From assembly GCA_017417385.1 (NCBI GenBank), contig JAFPZF010000052.1:1-57272 (forward strand): 57,272 bases of DNA, read 5' to 3'. Origin of the DNA: Bacteroidales bacterium (GTDB taxonomy: Bacteria; Bacteroidota; Bacteroidia; Bacteroidales; Marinilabiliaceae). Under the pieces are notes generated by a model, which was given only the letters and a program-made list of their open reading frames with translations, made no database searches and was not told the origin of the DNA. Both the position numbers and the translations under genes were made by a program. Each line of letters begins with the position of its first letter. The stretch's first letter is position 1. This document shows positions 7,918-19,300 of the stretch, piece after piece.

Positions 7918-8853
7918 CTATATCCCTGCTCCGTCGGTAAATATCGAACTGACGGCCCTGCTCTGCAAGACTAACGAGTTCGGCGGGACGTCTCGCGTCT
8001 GCCATACGTTGCCACCCAGGACAGAGTGGTGACCTATGGTGATTCGACCAAGCACCGAAGTATTGGAATATATCGTCACGTGATCCTCGATGATTGGATG
8101 ACGAGGGACGTTCAGTGGCACTCCGTCAGCACCATACGTAAAACTCTTCGCACCAAGGGTGACACCCTGGTACAACATGACGTGCGACCCGATAATACAC
8201 GTCTCGCCAATCACGATTCCTGTCCCGTGGTCGATACAGAAATGGTCTGATATCTGTGCACCTGGGTGAATGTCTATGCCCGTCCGCGAATGAGCCAACT
8301 CCGTGATGATACGCGGTATGACCGGGACACCCATCGTCAGCAGACAATGAGCGACACGATAGTGCACCATGACGTCTACCAGCGGATAGCAGAATATCAC
8401 TTCGCCGCTCGACTTGACAGCAGGGTCATTGTGGACCATGGCTTCCACGTCTGTATAGAGCAGGCGCTTTATCTCTGGCAAAGACTCGATGAACTCTATT
8501 GTCATCTCCTCAGCCTGACGCCGAACCTCATCCTCGGGGCGATCTGTCCCATATACAAGCCCACAGGCTATCTGCGTCTTTAGCAACGAAACAACCTGCT
8601 CGACGTTCGTCCCTATGTAGTAGGCCCTCAGTTCGTCGACTGCTGGTCGCTTGTCGAAATACCCTGGAAAAACTATGTCCTTGATGAGTGACACTATCTT
8701 CCGCAATGAGTCAACCGACGGAAGCGGCGAATTGCATCCGTTGGATGTTGTCTTTCTCTGCTCTGGCGTCACCTGCACGAGCCTATGTATTGCCTCGGTC
8801 AGACGCAGGCCCTCGCATCCACAATCTTTTTCGTTGATTTCCTCTGTCGTCAT
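7918..8853 (-). CDS. cysE: Serine O-acetyltransferase (EpsC/CysE type)
   Basis: Makes O-acetylserine from serine and acetyl-CoA, the carbon skeleton for cysteine. In 311 residues there is an N-terminal helical region and then a left-handed beta-helix of hexapeptide repeats with the family block GIDIHPGAQISDHFCIDHGTG and the catalytic histidine in DHGTGIV. It ends 9 bp from the convergent nuclease gene. It is the only cysteine-skeleton gene in the window and lies far from the sulfur cluster at 45-52 kb. Confidence 0.9.
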   Translation of the reverse strand: MTTEEINEKDCGCEGLRLTEAIHRLVQVTPEQRKTTSNGCNSPLPSVDSLRKIVSLIKDIVFPGYFDKRPAVDELRAYYIGTNVEQVVSLLKTQIACGLVYGTDRPEDEVRRQAEEMTIEFIESLPEIKRLLYTDVEAMVHNDPAVKSSGEVIFCYPLVDVMVHYRVAHCLLTMGVPVIPRIITELAHSRTGIDIHPGAQISDHFCIDHGTGIVIGETCIIGSHVMLYQGVTLGAKSFTYGADGVPLNVPRHPIIEDHVTIYSNTSVLGRITIGHHSVLGGNVWQTRDVPPNSLVLQSRAVSSIFTDGAGI

Positions 8854-8958
8854 CTTATATCTTATTGTTTCTCTTGTTGCTTATTCTTCAACCGCTGACT
8901 AGTCCACGTCTGCAGATACCATCACACCCTTCGTCGTGGGTCTGCAACTTGGGGAACC

Positions 8959-9705
8959 CTACTTGCCTATCTCCATGAGACGACGTGCCGACGCCATGAA
9001 GGAGTTCAGCTCCGGACAGTCGGACTGCAGGATGTTGTCCTGATTGCCATCCCACAACTTGTTGCCCTGCTCAATAAAGACGATATGCTCACCGATGCTG
9101 AAGACTGAGTTCATATCGTGCGTATTGATGATTGTCGTGATTCCACTCTCGTGCGTAATCTCGCTAATGAGGCTGTCGATGACGGAAGCCGTCACTGGGT
9201 CAAGACCCGAGTTAGGCTCGTCGCAGAATAGATATCGAGGCTCCTGCACGATGGCTCGGGCTATCGCAACTCGCTTCTGCATTCCACCACTTATCTGCGC
9301 AGGATATAGCGAGTCGGCATTGTCGAGGTTCACCCTGCGAAGACAACGCTTGGCCTTCTCGCGCCTGTCCGCTAGGCTTAGGTCCGAAAACATATCAAGC
9401 GGGAATCGTACGTTCTCCTCGACTGTCAACGAGTCAAAGAGTGCTGACCCCTGAAATATCATCCCTATCTCCTGACGCAGTCCCTGGCGCTGCTTACGCC
9501 CCATCTGACGGACACTTCGACCATCATAGAGGATGTCGCCACTGTCAGCCTCGTAGAGCCCGACAAGCGACTTCAACAGGACGGTCTTGCCCGAACCACT
9601 CTTACCGATGATGAGGTTCGTCTTCCCATCCTCAAACGTCGCCGTCACATGATTCATCACGGTCCGACCGTCAAAAGCCTTCGATATGTCGCGTGCCTCT
9701 ATCAT
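8959..9705 (-). CDS. mlaF: MlaF-like ABC transporter ATPase
   Basis: ATPase of a Mla-type phospholipid transporter that keeps outer-membrane lipid asymmetry. I start it at 9705, where ATG overlaps the mlaE stop as ATGA; the frame extends further but without homology. In 248 residues: Walker A GKSGSGKT (34-41), signature ISGGMQKRVAIARA, Walker B YLFCDEPNSGLDP. No MCE-domain partner (MlaD) is in the window, though one usually lies close by. Confidence 0.88.
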   Translation of the reverse strand: MIEARDISKAFDGRTVMNHVTATFEDGKTNLIIGKSGSGKTVLLKSLVGLYEADSGDILYDGRSVRQMGRKQRQGLRQEIGMIFQGSALFDSLTVEENVRFPLDMFSDLSLADRREKAKRCLRRVNLDNADSLYPAQISGGMQKRVAIARAIVQEPRYLFCDEPNSGLDPVTASVIDSLISEITHESGITTIINTHDMNSVFSIGEHIVFIEQGNKLWDGNQDNILQSDCPELNSFMASARRLMEIGK

Positions 9706-10454
9706 GACAGTAGGAATTGTGTGACCATAAGGTTTACCATCAGTATCAAGACGCAACTGATGACGACACTCTGCGTGCTCGCCTTTCCGACCTCAAGTGC
9801 CCCACCCCGGATATTATACCCGTAGTAGGACGAACAAGACGATATGATAAAGGCAAAAAGCGTTGACTTGAAAAGTGAATAGGCTATGTAGTAAGGCTTG
9901 AATGTGAAGTGGAGTCCGACGATAAAGTCGTCGAGAGGTACAAGCCCCGTCATCGAGCCTGCTATGACGCCACCGATGATGCCTATGAAAATGCTGTAGA
10001 CGACAAGCACAGGCACGCTGATTATCATCGCTACTATCTTCGGCCCTGCCAGATATGCCGCTGAGTTGATGCCCATGATGTCAAGAGCATCTATCTGCTC
10101 GGTTATCCTCATCGTCCCTATCTCACTCGATATGTTGGACCCGACCTTGCCTGCCAATATCAGACAGACTATCGTCGCAGAGAACTCGAGGACGATTGTC
10201 TCTCGCGCTGCAAAGGCTACTGTGTACTTCGGTATGAAGGGATTATCGAGGTTGTTGGCGACCTGTATGGTTATGACGGCTCCTATGAAGAATGATATCA
10301 GGGTCACGATCCCGAGTGAATCGACGCCGAGCTTGTTGACCTCGTCAAGGGTGCGCCTGAAGAACACGCTCCACTTCTCAGGCTTAGATATCACCTGATA
10401 CATAAATCGGCAGTACTTTCCGACCTCAGCGAGCGATGTATCTATGAGCATCAT
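9702..10454 (-). CDS. mlaE: MlaE-like permease of a phospholipid ABC transporter
   Basis: Integral membrane permease, 250 residues, with about five hydrophobic segments. The cytoplasmic coupling region SEIGTMRITEQIDALDIMG is the hallmark of MlaE/YrbE. It precedes mlaF with a 4-bp ATGA overlap, so the two subunits are coupled. The start could be either of two adjacent methionines. Confidence 0.9.
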   Translation of the reverse strand: MMLIDTSLAEVGKYCRFMYQVISKPEKWSVFFRRTLDEVNKLGVDSLGIVTLISFFIGAVITIQVANNLDNPFIPKYTVAFAARETIVLEFSATIVCLILAGKVGSNISSEIGTMRITEQIDALDIMGINSAAYLAGPKIVAMIISVPVLVVYSIFIGIIGGVIAGSMTGLVPLDDFIVGLHFTFKPYYIAYSLFKSTLFAFIISSCSSYYGYNIRGGALEVGKASTQSVVISCVLILMVNLMVTQFLLS

Positions 10455-10466
10455 ATCCCAAGCCTC

Positions 10467-11798
10467 CTATGCGTTTCCGTCCTCTATCTTCGGCGTATCA
10501 CCACTCATGAGCAATAAAGGCTCCTCTGTGCTTGCCTTCTTTACCGGCAAGTCATCCTTGACTGTCTTCCAAGACGATGTGACCTGATATGCCCTGAGCC
10601 CAAATCGATGCAACGTCGCTATGGTGTGGTCTAAGATCTCTGACAGTACGTGCTCGTACTCCTCCCAGACCTTTGTCCGTGTGAAGCAGTAGAGCTCGAC
10701 CGGCATGCCATATTGCGTCGCCTGTAGATATCTAACCATGACCCTCATGTTGGAGCCCGCCCCAGCCCTCACAAGCGACGGATGCCTAAGCAGGTAGGAA
10801 TACATGTATTCGCGGAACAAGGCCAGATTTGTCACCTCCTCTGCCGTTATCCCTTCACCCTTCCTGACTCGCTGATAATAGTTGTAGAGCTCTGGCATCT
10901 CGGTGAATGGCTTCTGCTCCTCCTCCGTGAGGAAACGGACGGAATCCATATTGATGTTGATCGAGCGCGAGATTCTCCTGCCATCACCTTCCTTCATTCC
11001 TCGCCAGTTGGTGAACGAATCTTTTAGGAGCGTCGACGGTGGGACGGTTGTTATGGTGTTATCCCAATTCCTTATCTTGACTGTATTGAGATTGACCTCC
11101 GTGACTATTCCGTTCGCCCCTGCCTTTGGCACGTCTATCCAGTCACCTGGCGAGAGCATGTTGTTCGCCGTCAACTGTATCCCTGCGACGAGGCTCTCTA
11201 TGGTCTCCTTGAAGACTAATGTCATGAGTGCCGCCGACGCACCAAGAGCCCCTATGATGGTCGTCGGATTCTTCTCGATGACTATGCTCACCATGACGAT
11301 GATCATCATGATGTAGACGATGTAGACGACCAACTGCCGTAGGCTGTTGAGCGACTGCATCTTGGGATACTTCTCGCTGATTGTTCGGAAGGACGATGTG
11401 ATTAGGGCTGCTAAGAATCGGCTGATGCTGAACGTCATATAGAGGAAGACAATCTTCATATATAACCTCAACAGCCAATTGTCGGTCGTTATGGCCTGAC
11501 CGAACGCCACCATTGAAAATATCGACGGTAAGAAGGCCGCCTTGTTGAGTACGTTCCTGTTGAATATCTTGTCGTCAAGATCTGTCTTCGTGGTCTTTGT
11601 GATTCGAGAGACTATCGCAAACAGCAACCATCGTACAGCCCAGAATATTGAAAATGATAATATGGTCGACACTGTCACCATCAACAACGTCGCCCATATC
11701 TCCGAGACATGCTCCGCTCCGAAGGCCCTCAAGATCATGCGAGCCATATCGATCATGAAGCCCTGTGCTTGTGTCTGTACTATCGGCGTCTCTACCAT
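10467..11798 (-). CDS. MscS-family mechanosensitive ion channel
   Basis: Inner-membrane tension-gated channel, 443 residues. After N-terminal membrane helices comes the pore helix and beta-domain signature: GALGASAALMTLVFKETIES, GDWIDVP, GIVTEVNLNTVKIRNWDN, then a long C-terminal cytoplasmic domain. The extra N-terminal helices and longer C-terminus make it more like YbdG-type than small MscS. It lies 12 bp before mlaE on the same strand. Confidence 0.85.
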   Translation of the reverse strand: MVETPIVQTQAQGFMIDMARMILRAFGAEHVSEIWATLLMVTVSTILSFSIFWAVRWLLFAIVSRITKTTKTDLDDKIFNRNVLNKAAFLPSIFSMVAFGQAITTDNWLLRLYMKIVFLYMTFSISRFLAALITSSFRTISEKYPKMQSLNSLRQLVVYIVYIMMIIVMVSIVIEKNPTTIIGALGASAALMTLVFKETIESLVAGIQLTANNMLSPGDWIDVPKAGANGIVTEVNLNTVKIRNWDNTITTVPPSTLLKDSFTNWRGMKEGDGRRISRSININMDSVRFLTEEEQKPFTEMPELYNYYQRVRKGEGITAEEVTNLALFREYMYSYLLRHPSLVRAGAGSNMRVMVRYLQATQYGMPVELYCFTRTKVWEEYEHVLSEILDHTIATLHRFGLRAYQVTSSWKTVKDDLPVKKASTEEPLLLMSGDTPKIEDGNA

Positions 11799-11839
11799 GT
11801 CCCTCGTGCTTTCTCCCTACCGCTATTCTCGCATTGCCC

Positions 11840-12376
11840 CTACGGCTTGCTCAAGACCTGTACCTTCACTTCGGCAACGCCCGCACGTACCATGTCTATC
11901 TTCTCCGCCGCAGCACGCGAGAGGTCTACTATCCTGCCAGCAACGAACGGACCGCGGTCGTTGACCTTCACATCGACGCTCTTGCCATTGGCGACGTTCG
12001 TGACCCTCAGCATTGTGCCGAATGGCAGCGTCTTATGTGCAGCCGTCATCTTAGTGGCAGAATATGGCTCGCCACTAGCTGTCTTCCTGCCTATGAACTT
12101 GTCGGCATAATACGATGCCTTGCCTGTCATGACCTCGCCCCCGCCATTGCTGTCGTCGGTCTTGTTCCTCTTGTTATCCTTGCTCTTGTCCGTAGATGTC
12201 TTCCCCGGCTTGTTGTCGGAGAGGTCCCACGTCTTGTTGGTCACTATCTTCTGCGAAGAGCTGGTCTTCCCACCACTACTGCTCTTCCCGCTATTCTTAT
12301 TTGACGAACAGCCTGCCGCCATCACGAGGACCGACAAGGTGAACAGAAATATGCGGAACAAATGTCTAATCCTCAT
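11840..12376 (-). CDS. rlpA: RlpA-like septal ring lipoprotein
   Basis: A 178-residue lipoprotein: signal peptide with lipobox VMAAGC (lipidated Cys near residue 23), then a low-complexity Ser/Lys/Asn linker (about 24-85), then a double-psi beta-barrel (about 86-175) with GKASYYADKFIGRKTASGE and DVKVNDRGPF. RlpA proteins cut naked glycan strands at the septum. No SPOR domain is present. Its start overlaps the end of ribE by 11 bp. Confidence 0.88.
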   Translation of the reverse strand: MRIRHLFRIFLFTLSVLVMAAGCSSNKNSGKSSSGGKTSSSQKIVTNKTWDLSDNKPGKTSTDKSKDNKRNKTDDSNGGGEVMTGKASYYADKFIGRKTASGEPYSATKMTAAHKTLPFGTMLRVTNVANGKSVDVKVNDRGPFVAGRIVDLSRAAAEKIDMVRAGVAEVKVQVLSKP

Positions 12377-12971
12377 AATGCCTCATCTTACAGATATACT
12401 TTCCGAGTATGTCGAACTCCAAATTGACGATGCTCCCAGCTACGATATTCTTGAAATTCGTATTGTCGTGGGTGTAAGGGATTATCGCTACTGAAAATCC
12501 GTCATCCTGACTGTTGACGACTGTCAAGCTCACCCCGTTGACACAGACTGAACCTTTCTCGACGGTGAAATAACCCTTGGCGGCCATCGCACGGTCCACT
12601 GTATACTTAAACGTGTACAGCCAACTGCCATCGGTCTCGCTGACGCTCTCGCACCTCGCTGTCGTATCGACGTGCCCCTGGACTATATGCCCGTCAAGCC
12701 GACCATTCATGACCATACTCCGCTCGACATTCACCTCGTCACCTGCTTGTAGCAGTCCAAGATTCGAACGGCGTAGCGTCTCCTCGACAGCCGTCACTGT
12801 ATAGGTCTTCCCCGTATTGCGGACTACTGTCAGACACACTCCGTTATGCGCGACGCTCTGGTCTATCGAAAGCTCCGACACGAAGGAGCATGTCAACTCG
12901 ATATGTATGTTGCCAGCGTCTTTTGTCACGCTGACTACTTTTGCACTCTCTTCTACTATGCCGGAAAACAT
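12366..12971 (-). CDS. ribE: Riboflavin synthase alpha subunit
   Basis: Dismutates two molecules of 6,7-dimethyl-8-ribityllumazine to riboflavin. The 201 residues hold two tandem lumazine-binding barrels, beginning with the canonical MFSGIVEE and with NGVCLTV and NGVSLTVV as the two repeat signatures. It follows hisS after 4 bp. No FMN riboswitch is visible, as expected for an internal operon position. Confidence 0.92.
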   Translation of the reverse strand: MFSGIVEESAKVVSVTKDAGNIHIELTCSFVSELSIDQSVAHNGVCLTVVRNTGKTYTVTAVEETLRRSNLGLLQAGDEVNVERSMVMNGRLDGHIVQGHVDTTARCESVSETDGSWLYTFKYTVDRAMAAKGYFTVEKGSVCVNGVSLTVVNSQDDGFSVAIIPYTHDNTNFKNIVAGSIVNLEFDILGKYICKMRHYED

Positions 12972-12975
12972 GGCC

Positions 12976-14337
12976 TTACGCTTTTATCTGTTCTACTGCT
13001 TCTGCTACTGTCAGTGTCCACTGCTCACCAGTCGCCATCTTCTTTAATGTCAACTGGTTGGCAGTCCTCTCATTCTCTCCGCAAAGCGCAACGAAGCGGA
13101 CGCCCTTCTTGTCTGCATACGCCATCTGCTTCTTCATCTTGGCTGCATCTGGATAGAGCTCGACCTGAAGCCCGCTATTGCGCAGCTCAGCCGCCACCTT
13201 CAAGGCATATAGCGTGTCGTCACCGCCAAAGTTGACGACGAGAACGTCTGTCGTCGCTGTTGCCGACTCAGGGAACAGTTCAAGCCGCGTCATGACGTCA
13301 TAGATGCGGTCCGCTCCAAATGAGATTCCGACACCCGAAAGGCCCGGAAGTCCAAAGATGCCAGTCAAGTTGTCGTACCTGCCACCTCCCGAGATGGAAC
13401 CTATCTCTGTATCAAGCGCCTTGACCTCGAATATTGCTCCTGTATAGTAGTTCAACCCTCGCGCCAGCGTCAAGTCCAACTCTGTCTTGAGTGGCAAGCC
13501 GAGCTGCTCGACGAGATTGAGGAGCGTCTCAGCCTCCTCAATGCCCTTCTGCCCAGCTTCGGATGTCAAGACTGTCTTGAGCGTCGAGAGCTTCTCCCTG
13601 TCGCTGCCACTCAGAAGGAGGATTGGCTGCAGCTTCTGGACCTGCTCGTCGGTAAGTCCCTTCTCCCTCAACTCTGCATTGACATTCTCGAGCCCTATCT
13701 TGTCGAGCTTGTCTATCGCGACGGTGATATCTACCATCTTGTCCGCAGCACCTATGCTGTCGGCCATGCCTGCCAATATCTTCCTGTTGTTGATCTTCAG
13801 GCAGACATTTATCTTGAGCGCCGAGAATACGTCCGAGACTATCTGGACAAGCTCGGTCTCTGCTAGCAGCGAGTCTGTGCCGACTACATCGGCATCGCAC
13901 TGGTAGAACTCTCTATAACGTCCCTTCTGCGGACGATCCGCACGCCATACTGGCTGTATCTGATATCGCTTAAATGGTAGCGTCAGCTCGCTCTGGTGCT
14001 GGACTACGAACCGTGCAAACGGCACTGTCAAATCGTATCGCAGTCCCTTCTCAGAGATCTGTAGCGCCGCCTTCTCCGACGATGCTGCCAACGGCCCTCC
14101 TGCTGACGACAGGAAATCGCCCGAGTTGAGTATCTTGAAGAGTAGCTTGTCGCCCTCCTCGCCATACTTGCCGAGAAGGGTCGTCAGATTCTCCTGCGCA
14201 GGCGTCTCTATCGGCATATAGCCATACTTGCGGAACACGCTCCTGATTGTGTCGAAGATGTAGTTCCTCCTGACCATCTCCTGCGGCCCGAAATCCCTCG
14301 TACCCTTCGGTATGCTTGGCTTGACTATATTTCCCAT
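12976..14337 (-). CDS. hisS: Histidyl-tRNA synthetase
   Basis: Class II aminoacyl-tRNA synthetase, 453 residues. Motif 1 lies near [10 protein letters not shown], motif 2 near [22 protein letters not shown] (read in part), the histidine-A region around [15 protein letters not shown], and motif 3 in [16 protein letters not shown]-terminal anticodon-binding domain completes it. It lies between ychF and ribE in a co-directional series. Confidence 0.95.
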   Translation of the reverse strand: MGNIVKPSIPKGTRDFGPQEMVRRNYIFDTIRSVFRKYGYMPIETPAQENLTTLLGKYGEEGDKLLFKILNSGDFLSSAGGPLAASSEKAALQISEKGLRYDLTVPFARFVVQHQSELTLPFKRYQIQPVWRADRPQKGRYREFYQCDADVVGTDSLLAETELVQIVSDVFSALKINVCLKINNRKILAGMADSIGAADKMVDITVAIDKLDKIGLENVNAELREKGLTDEQVQKLQPILLLSGSDREKLSTLKTVLTSEAGQKGIEEAETLLNLVEQLGLPLKTELDLTLARGLNYYTGAIFEVKALDTEIGSISGGGRYDNLTGIFGLPGLSGVGISFGADRIYDVMTRLELFPESATATTDVLVVNFGGDDTLYALKVAAELRNSGLQVELYPDAAKMKKQMAYADKKGVRFVALCGENERTANQLTLKKMATGEQWTLTVAEAVEQIKA

Positions 14338-14361
14338 GATGCTCCTGTGCCTTTTTATTTG

Positions 14362-15462
14362 TTATACGTTGAATCGGAAATGCATGATGTCGCCATCCTG
14401 TACCTCATAGTCCTTTCCCTCGATGCCCAGCTTTCCTGCCTCTCTGCATGCCGCCTCGCTCTTGAGATTGACGTAGTCCTCATACTTGATGACCTCGGCT
14501 CGTATGAAGCCCTTCTCGAAGTCGGTGTGTATCACGCCCGCTGCCTGTGGCGCCTTGTCCCCAGCATGGAATGTCCACGCCTTGACCTCCTTAGGCCCGA
14601 CGGTGAAGAATGTCCTGAGGTTAAGTATCGCATACGCAGCCTTGATCAGCTGCGCCACTCCGCTCTCCTTGAGCCCTATATCCTCGAGGAACATCTGGCG
14701 CTCCTCGTATGTCTCGAGCTCGGCTATCTCGCTCTCTGTCTGCGCTGCGATTGTCAAGACCTGTGCTCCCTCTGCTGCAACGGCCTTCTTGACGGCCTCG
14801 ACAAAGGCGTTCCCACTGACTGCACTGCCCTCATCGACATTGCAGACGTAGATGACCGGCTTCCGCGTCAATAGGAAGAGCTCCTTGTCTAGCTTCACCT
14901 CGGCCTCCGTCAGTTCGACGGTCCTGAGGTTCTCGCCCTTCTGCAACGCCTCACGGTAACGGAGGAGTAGCTCGAGCATCTTCTTCGCATCGGCATCCTT
15001 GCCAGAGTTCGCCTGCTTCTCGACTTTCTGTATGCGAGCCTCGACGGTCTCCAAGTCCTTGATCTGCAGCTCGGTGTCTATGACTTCCTTGTCGCGGACT
15101 GGATCGACACTGCCATCGACGTGCGTGATGTTGTCGTCCTCGAAACACCTGAGGACGTGTATGATTGCATCCGTCTCGCGTATGTTTGCAAGGAACTTGT
15201 TGCCAAGTCCCTCTCCCTTACTCGCTCCCTTGACTAGCCCGGCTATGTCGACTATCTCGACTGTCGTCGGGACGACCTGCGCCGGATGCTCTATCTCGTT
15301 GAGCACCGAGAGTCGCTCGTCTGGCACGGTGATAACTCCGACGTTCGGCTCGATTGTGCAGAACGGGAAGTTTGCACTCTGTGCCTTGGCATTAGATAGG
15401 CAATTGAAGAGTGTCGACTTGCCGACGTTGGGTAGTCCGACGATTCCGCATTGAAGTCCCAT
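14362..15462 (-). CDS. ychF: Redox-regulated ATPase YchF
   Basis: Obg-family P-loop protein that binds ATP and associates with ribosomes. In its 366 residues: G1 [12 protein letters not shown] (residues 9-20), G3 [17 protein letters not shown], a coiled-coil insertion, and a C-terminal TGS domain ([20 protein letters not shown]). Length and motifs are typical. It lies 22 bp after the outer-membrane barrel gene. Confidence 0.95.
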   Translation of the reverse strand: MGLQCGIVGLPNVGKSTLFNCLSNAKAQSANFPFCTIEPNVGVITVPDERLSVLNEIEHPAQVVPTTVEIVDIAGLVKGASKGEGLGNKFLANIRETDAIIHVLRCFEDDNITHVDGSVDPVRDKEVIDTELQIKDLETVEARIQKVEKQANSGKDADAKKMLELLLRYREALQKGENLRTVELTEAEVKLDKELFLLTRKPVIYVCNVDEGSAVSGNAFVEAVKKAVAAEGAQVLTIAAQTESEIAELETYEERQMFLEDIGLKESGVAQLIKAAYAILNLRTFFTVGPKEVKAWTFHAGDKAPQAAGVIHTDFEKGFIRAEVIKYEDYVNLKSEAACREAGKLGIEGKDYEVQDGDIMHFRFNV

Positions 15463-15484
15463 GACTCGTGTGAAGAATTATCGG

Positions 15485-16189
15485 TTAAAATACGTAGCTG
15501 AAACAGAACGCCCATACTCGATCATGCGAGTTCGGATTGTAACATCCCGGATCGTTCTTCTTGAACACTGGCGTAATGCCTAGCTGACACCTGAAATCAA
15601 ATCCTATGCCCGTCGGCGAATCATAACCCACACCAACTACGGCCTGTGCCGTGCAGACGTTCTGTGCTCGAGCTATATCGACGAGGGCATTTATGCCTTC
15701 ACCCGTAGGTCCCATCTGCCCATCCTTGAGGTAAGCAATCGGACTGACCGTGTGCGCTGAATAGTCAAAACGCACACTGAAGAGTGGTCCCGCATGTACG
15801 TTCAAGCCCTCCAACAGCGTTGCCGGCATGTAATACTTGAAGATGACCGGGAGCTGCATGTTGTCCGTCGTCAAGTGCAACTTGAACTTGGTCGGATTCA
15901 ACTTCTGACCTGTACCATACTCGTAACCATCGTTGGCATATAGTACGTTCTCGAGGGAACGGACACCCATCTTGGAGTAGAAGAGCTCTGGCTGGACTGC
16001 AAAATGATCGTTGAGCTTCCAGCGACATAGTAAGCCCCACTGTCCCATGTGTCCTTGCAAGTCGTCGCAGTCGCTGTCATACGTGGTGATGTTCATTCCA
16101 CCCTTGAAGCCCCAATGAAATTCTGTCTGCGCTATCGCTCCGATAGCAGCCTGGCATAGCAGCAACGCCGCAAATATCAGTTTCCTCAT
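15485..16189 (-). CDS. Outer-membrane beta-barrel protein (PorT-like)
   Basis: A 234-residue protein with a cleavable signal peptide (MRKLIFAALLLC...AIAQ), alternating hydrophobic strands and a C-terminal aromatic (FSYVF), as in barrel proteins inserted by BamA. HWGFKGGMNI and QWGLLCRWKLNDHFAVQPE resemble the opening of PorT/OmpA-like barrels of Bacteroidetes. The precise role is unknown. It has its own promoter box at 16264-16271. Confidence 0.75.
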   Translation of the reverse strand: MRKLIFAALLLCQAAIGAIAQTEFHWGFKGGMNITTYDSDCDDLQGHMGQWGLLCRWKLNDHFAVQPELFYSKMGVRSLENVLYANDGYEYGTGQKLNPTKFKLHLTTDNMQLPVIFKYYMPATLLEGLNVHAGPLFSVRFDYSAHTVSPIAYLKDGQMGPTGEGINALVDIARAQNVCTAQAVVGVGYDSPTGIGFDFRCQLGITPVFKKNDPGCYNPNSHDRVWAFCFSYVF

Positions 16190-16263
16190 CTTTTGTTTTT
16201 GTTCCGCTTTATAACTCGGCTATGTTCGTAGCCCTTTGTTTTTCTTTTGTTTTATTCTGTCTG

Positions 16264-16271
16264 CAAATTTA
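16264..16271 (-). promoter_or_regulatory. Minus-7 box for the barrel gene operon
   Basis: On the minus strand the sequence reads TAAATTTG, an exact TAnnTTTG box, about 75 bp before the barrel start. It lies in the 209-bp gap after the long biosynthetic run and suggests that transcription restarts here. Confidence 0.5.
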
Positions 16272-16398
16272 ATAGTTTTTCGCCTATAGTTTTCCCTTTG
16301 TTCGACGAAAAACGCTTTTCTACCTATGAATGTATGTTTTTGGGGGTACAAACGTCGTTTTACACCCTACGTACGTATTCGGCTTCTCACCCCTCTTC

Positions 16399-19300
16399 TT
16401 AACGAAATAGGGTCGTGACCGGAGTGGAATACACGGCAAGGTCTGCCGACGTCGGTGTGAACAGGAATACTGTGAGCGACGGATGTGAGGACCGCACCGC
16501 TGTGAACTGCTGTGAGTCGGTCTTGACTATGAACTCGAGATTGCTGACGAGCGTCTCTGCTGAATATGTCCCGACGCGTAGCGCATCATCATCGGCCACG
16601 AGCGCTATCACCTCGACTTCTGGATTCGCTAGCGCAAAGAGTAGCGCAAGCTCGCCATAACCGGCATTGACGAACAGCACTGTCCGTGAGACTGTATGCT
16701 CCGACAGGACTGGAGACGCCGCATGGCGCGAGAGCGACCGACGTACCGTCGTGGTTATGTCATATCCTTTGTACCGATAACGGTCGACTACGAGGCTCTC
16801 GAAATAGGTCGTGGTCTCTGTCTGCCGCCTCACCTCTGTGTATGTCTTTGCATAGTCATACACTCTTGCATCGACTGGCATCCCGACATATATGGTCAGC
16901 CGCCCCGGGAAAAGGCATCTGCTGTCTCTCGGCGCTACATGGTCGGCTCCATGGATGTGGACCGGCACTATCTGCCTGCCGCGACGAGTGAGGCTCTCGA
17001 CGACGCCGGATAGTCTATCTCCCGAGACGAGCAACGCTACGTTCTCCGTCCCCTTGCCATCCCCTCCGAGGCTCGACTCGTCAAGTGCCGATATGTCAGC
17101 GACCGTTACGACTCCTGCCCACGCCGCCATTCGACGCGGCAACCGCAACCCTTCCTCTTCTCCGACGACTACCAACGTGACGCTCGGACTGAGACTCATG
17201 ATGCACAACGCATCTATCGACGACGTGCGCCGGCAGACAAGGCATGCCCCAGATGGTAGCTCCGCCCCTCCCGCTTGCCGATACGTCAGCTCTACGCCCG
17301 AGATGTGTCCGAGACAGAACCTGAGTCCTCGCGATACTAACCGACGATATGACGGCCGTCGCTCCGCACGCTGCCTATCTGTCGCCAGTGTGAATCTGAA
17401 AAAGCCTACGAGATATGCGTATGCAAGGAATAGGCGATACGTCACGCCCGCACAAATCGTCGACGATATTACTCGTATGCTCAACGGACGTAGTCTATAC
17501 TCCCCGCCCGTCTTGACTAACCACCCGAATATGAGCGGCGGCAGGAGATACGCCATCAAGACGACTGAGAACATGCCGACTATCGTCACCTCCGCTAGCG
17601 ACAACAGCGCTGGATGCTTGGCGAATATGAGGGTCCCGATGCCTATGAACATGATCAGCGCCGAGATGATGATGCTGTTCTTATACGAGGATAGCATCTT
17701 CCGACGATGCGCATACTCGAACTGGCATCCCTCTGTCATGAATATGGTGTAGTCGTCGCCCTGTCCGAATATGAATGTGGCTAGTATTATGTTGACGACG
17801 TTGAACTGTATGTCGAGCAACGTCATTATCCCCAGTATCCATAGCCAGCTCAACGCCATGGGCAGGAACGACAGCATCGAGAGCTCTACGCTCCCTAGCG
17901 AGAACCACAAGAACAAGAACACTATCAGTCCACACGCCCAGCCTATGTAGTTGAAATCCGCTGACAATGTGCTCGTTATCGTGGAATTCATGCCGCGTAT
18001 GTCAAAGGCGAAGCTCCCAGGAGACAAGGCGTCTATCCGCGCAACGACACTCTCTACCGACGACTCGGGGACTGTCAGAAGGCTGACGACGTTGTACGTG
18101 TTCTCCGCGGTATCTACTCTGACGTTGGTCGTGAACACGGTCTCGATAAGTGGCTTGAAGTGTGCCGGGTCCTGTGCCTCATACTCGCTCTCGAGCGTGG
18201 CAAAGAACTCGTCGAAGGTGCCCGGTCGAAATCCATTCTCTGCCGCAGCCGCTGCGACGCTCTCCCTGAGCGCTGTCTTATGTTTGCCTACGAAATCTGC
18301 CCATAACCCCAGTCTCCTGCGCTGCTCGGTTTCCGAACTGACGAACGGCTCGCACCCATACGAGGACTTGACGACGCCTGTCTTTACGAGCGAATCAAGC
18401 GACGGCGCTATCTTCTCGCTCATCTCGACGGCAGCATCAAGTGTCTCCCCCGTACTGACTACATAGACGGTGCGACCTGTCGTGTCTGGCGACGACAACG
18501 AGGAGAAATAGGCCATGTCCGCCCGCTGCTGTGGCGTCATGTAGTTGATGTGGCTGATGTCCGAGTCAAAGGACATGCCGAAACTGTAATACGCCAGAAA
18601 GCCTGTCATGATGAACGTCACCACGACGACCCACCGCTTGTTCTCTAGCGAAAAGTCTCCAAAGCTGAGCAGCGACTTGCTCGCACTCGCTCGGGCCTTC
18701 CCGACAAGATGGGGCAGGAATACTAAGACGAATAGTATGGTCCCGACAAGCAGCAACGCACTGAACAACCCTAGGTCTCGCAACGCGACGGACTTGAGCG
18801 GGACAAGGGTCAGGAACGCTCCGACGGTCGTCACGTTGCCGACGACGAGCGGCATGACTATCTCCTTCAGCGCTGTCTTGATGTCTGGCGTGTGCTGCAT
18901 GTGAGCTATGAGATGCAACGGGTAGTTGACGGCTATGCCGAGTATGACGGACGAGATGCCTATGACGATGACCGACACGCCGTCATGAAAGATTGACAAT
19001 GTCCCGACTGCAAAAAGCCACCCCCACGAGATTGACAAGACGATCAACAGCAGACTGCGAAAACGTCTGAAGAAGAGATACAGGAGCAGGACTATCAAGA
19101 AGACGGATAGCACGACTGAGAGTATGCTGTCTGTCTTGATCTGGCTGGCATTGCCGACGGCTATTATCGGACCTCCTATCAAGTGCACGCCGACGCTCGG
19201 GACTGCCGCCATTGTCGCCGCCGCACACGAGTCGAGCTTCTCTATGAGCCGCCCGTTCTTCTCTGTCTCGCTCGACCCGTATGGCGAGACCATCGTGACT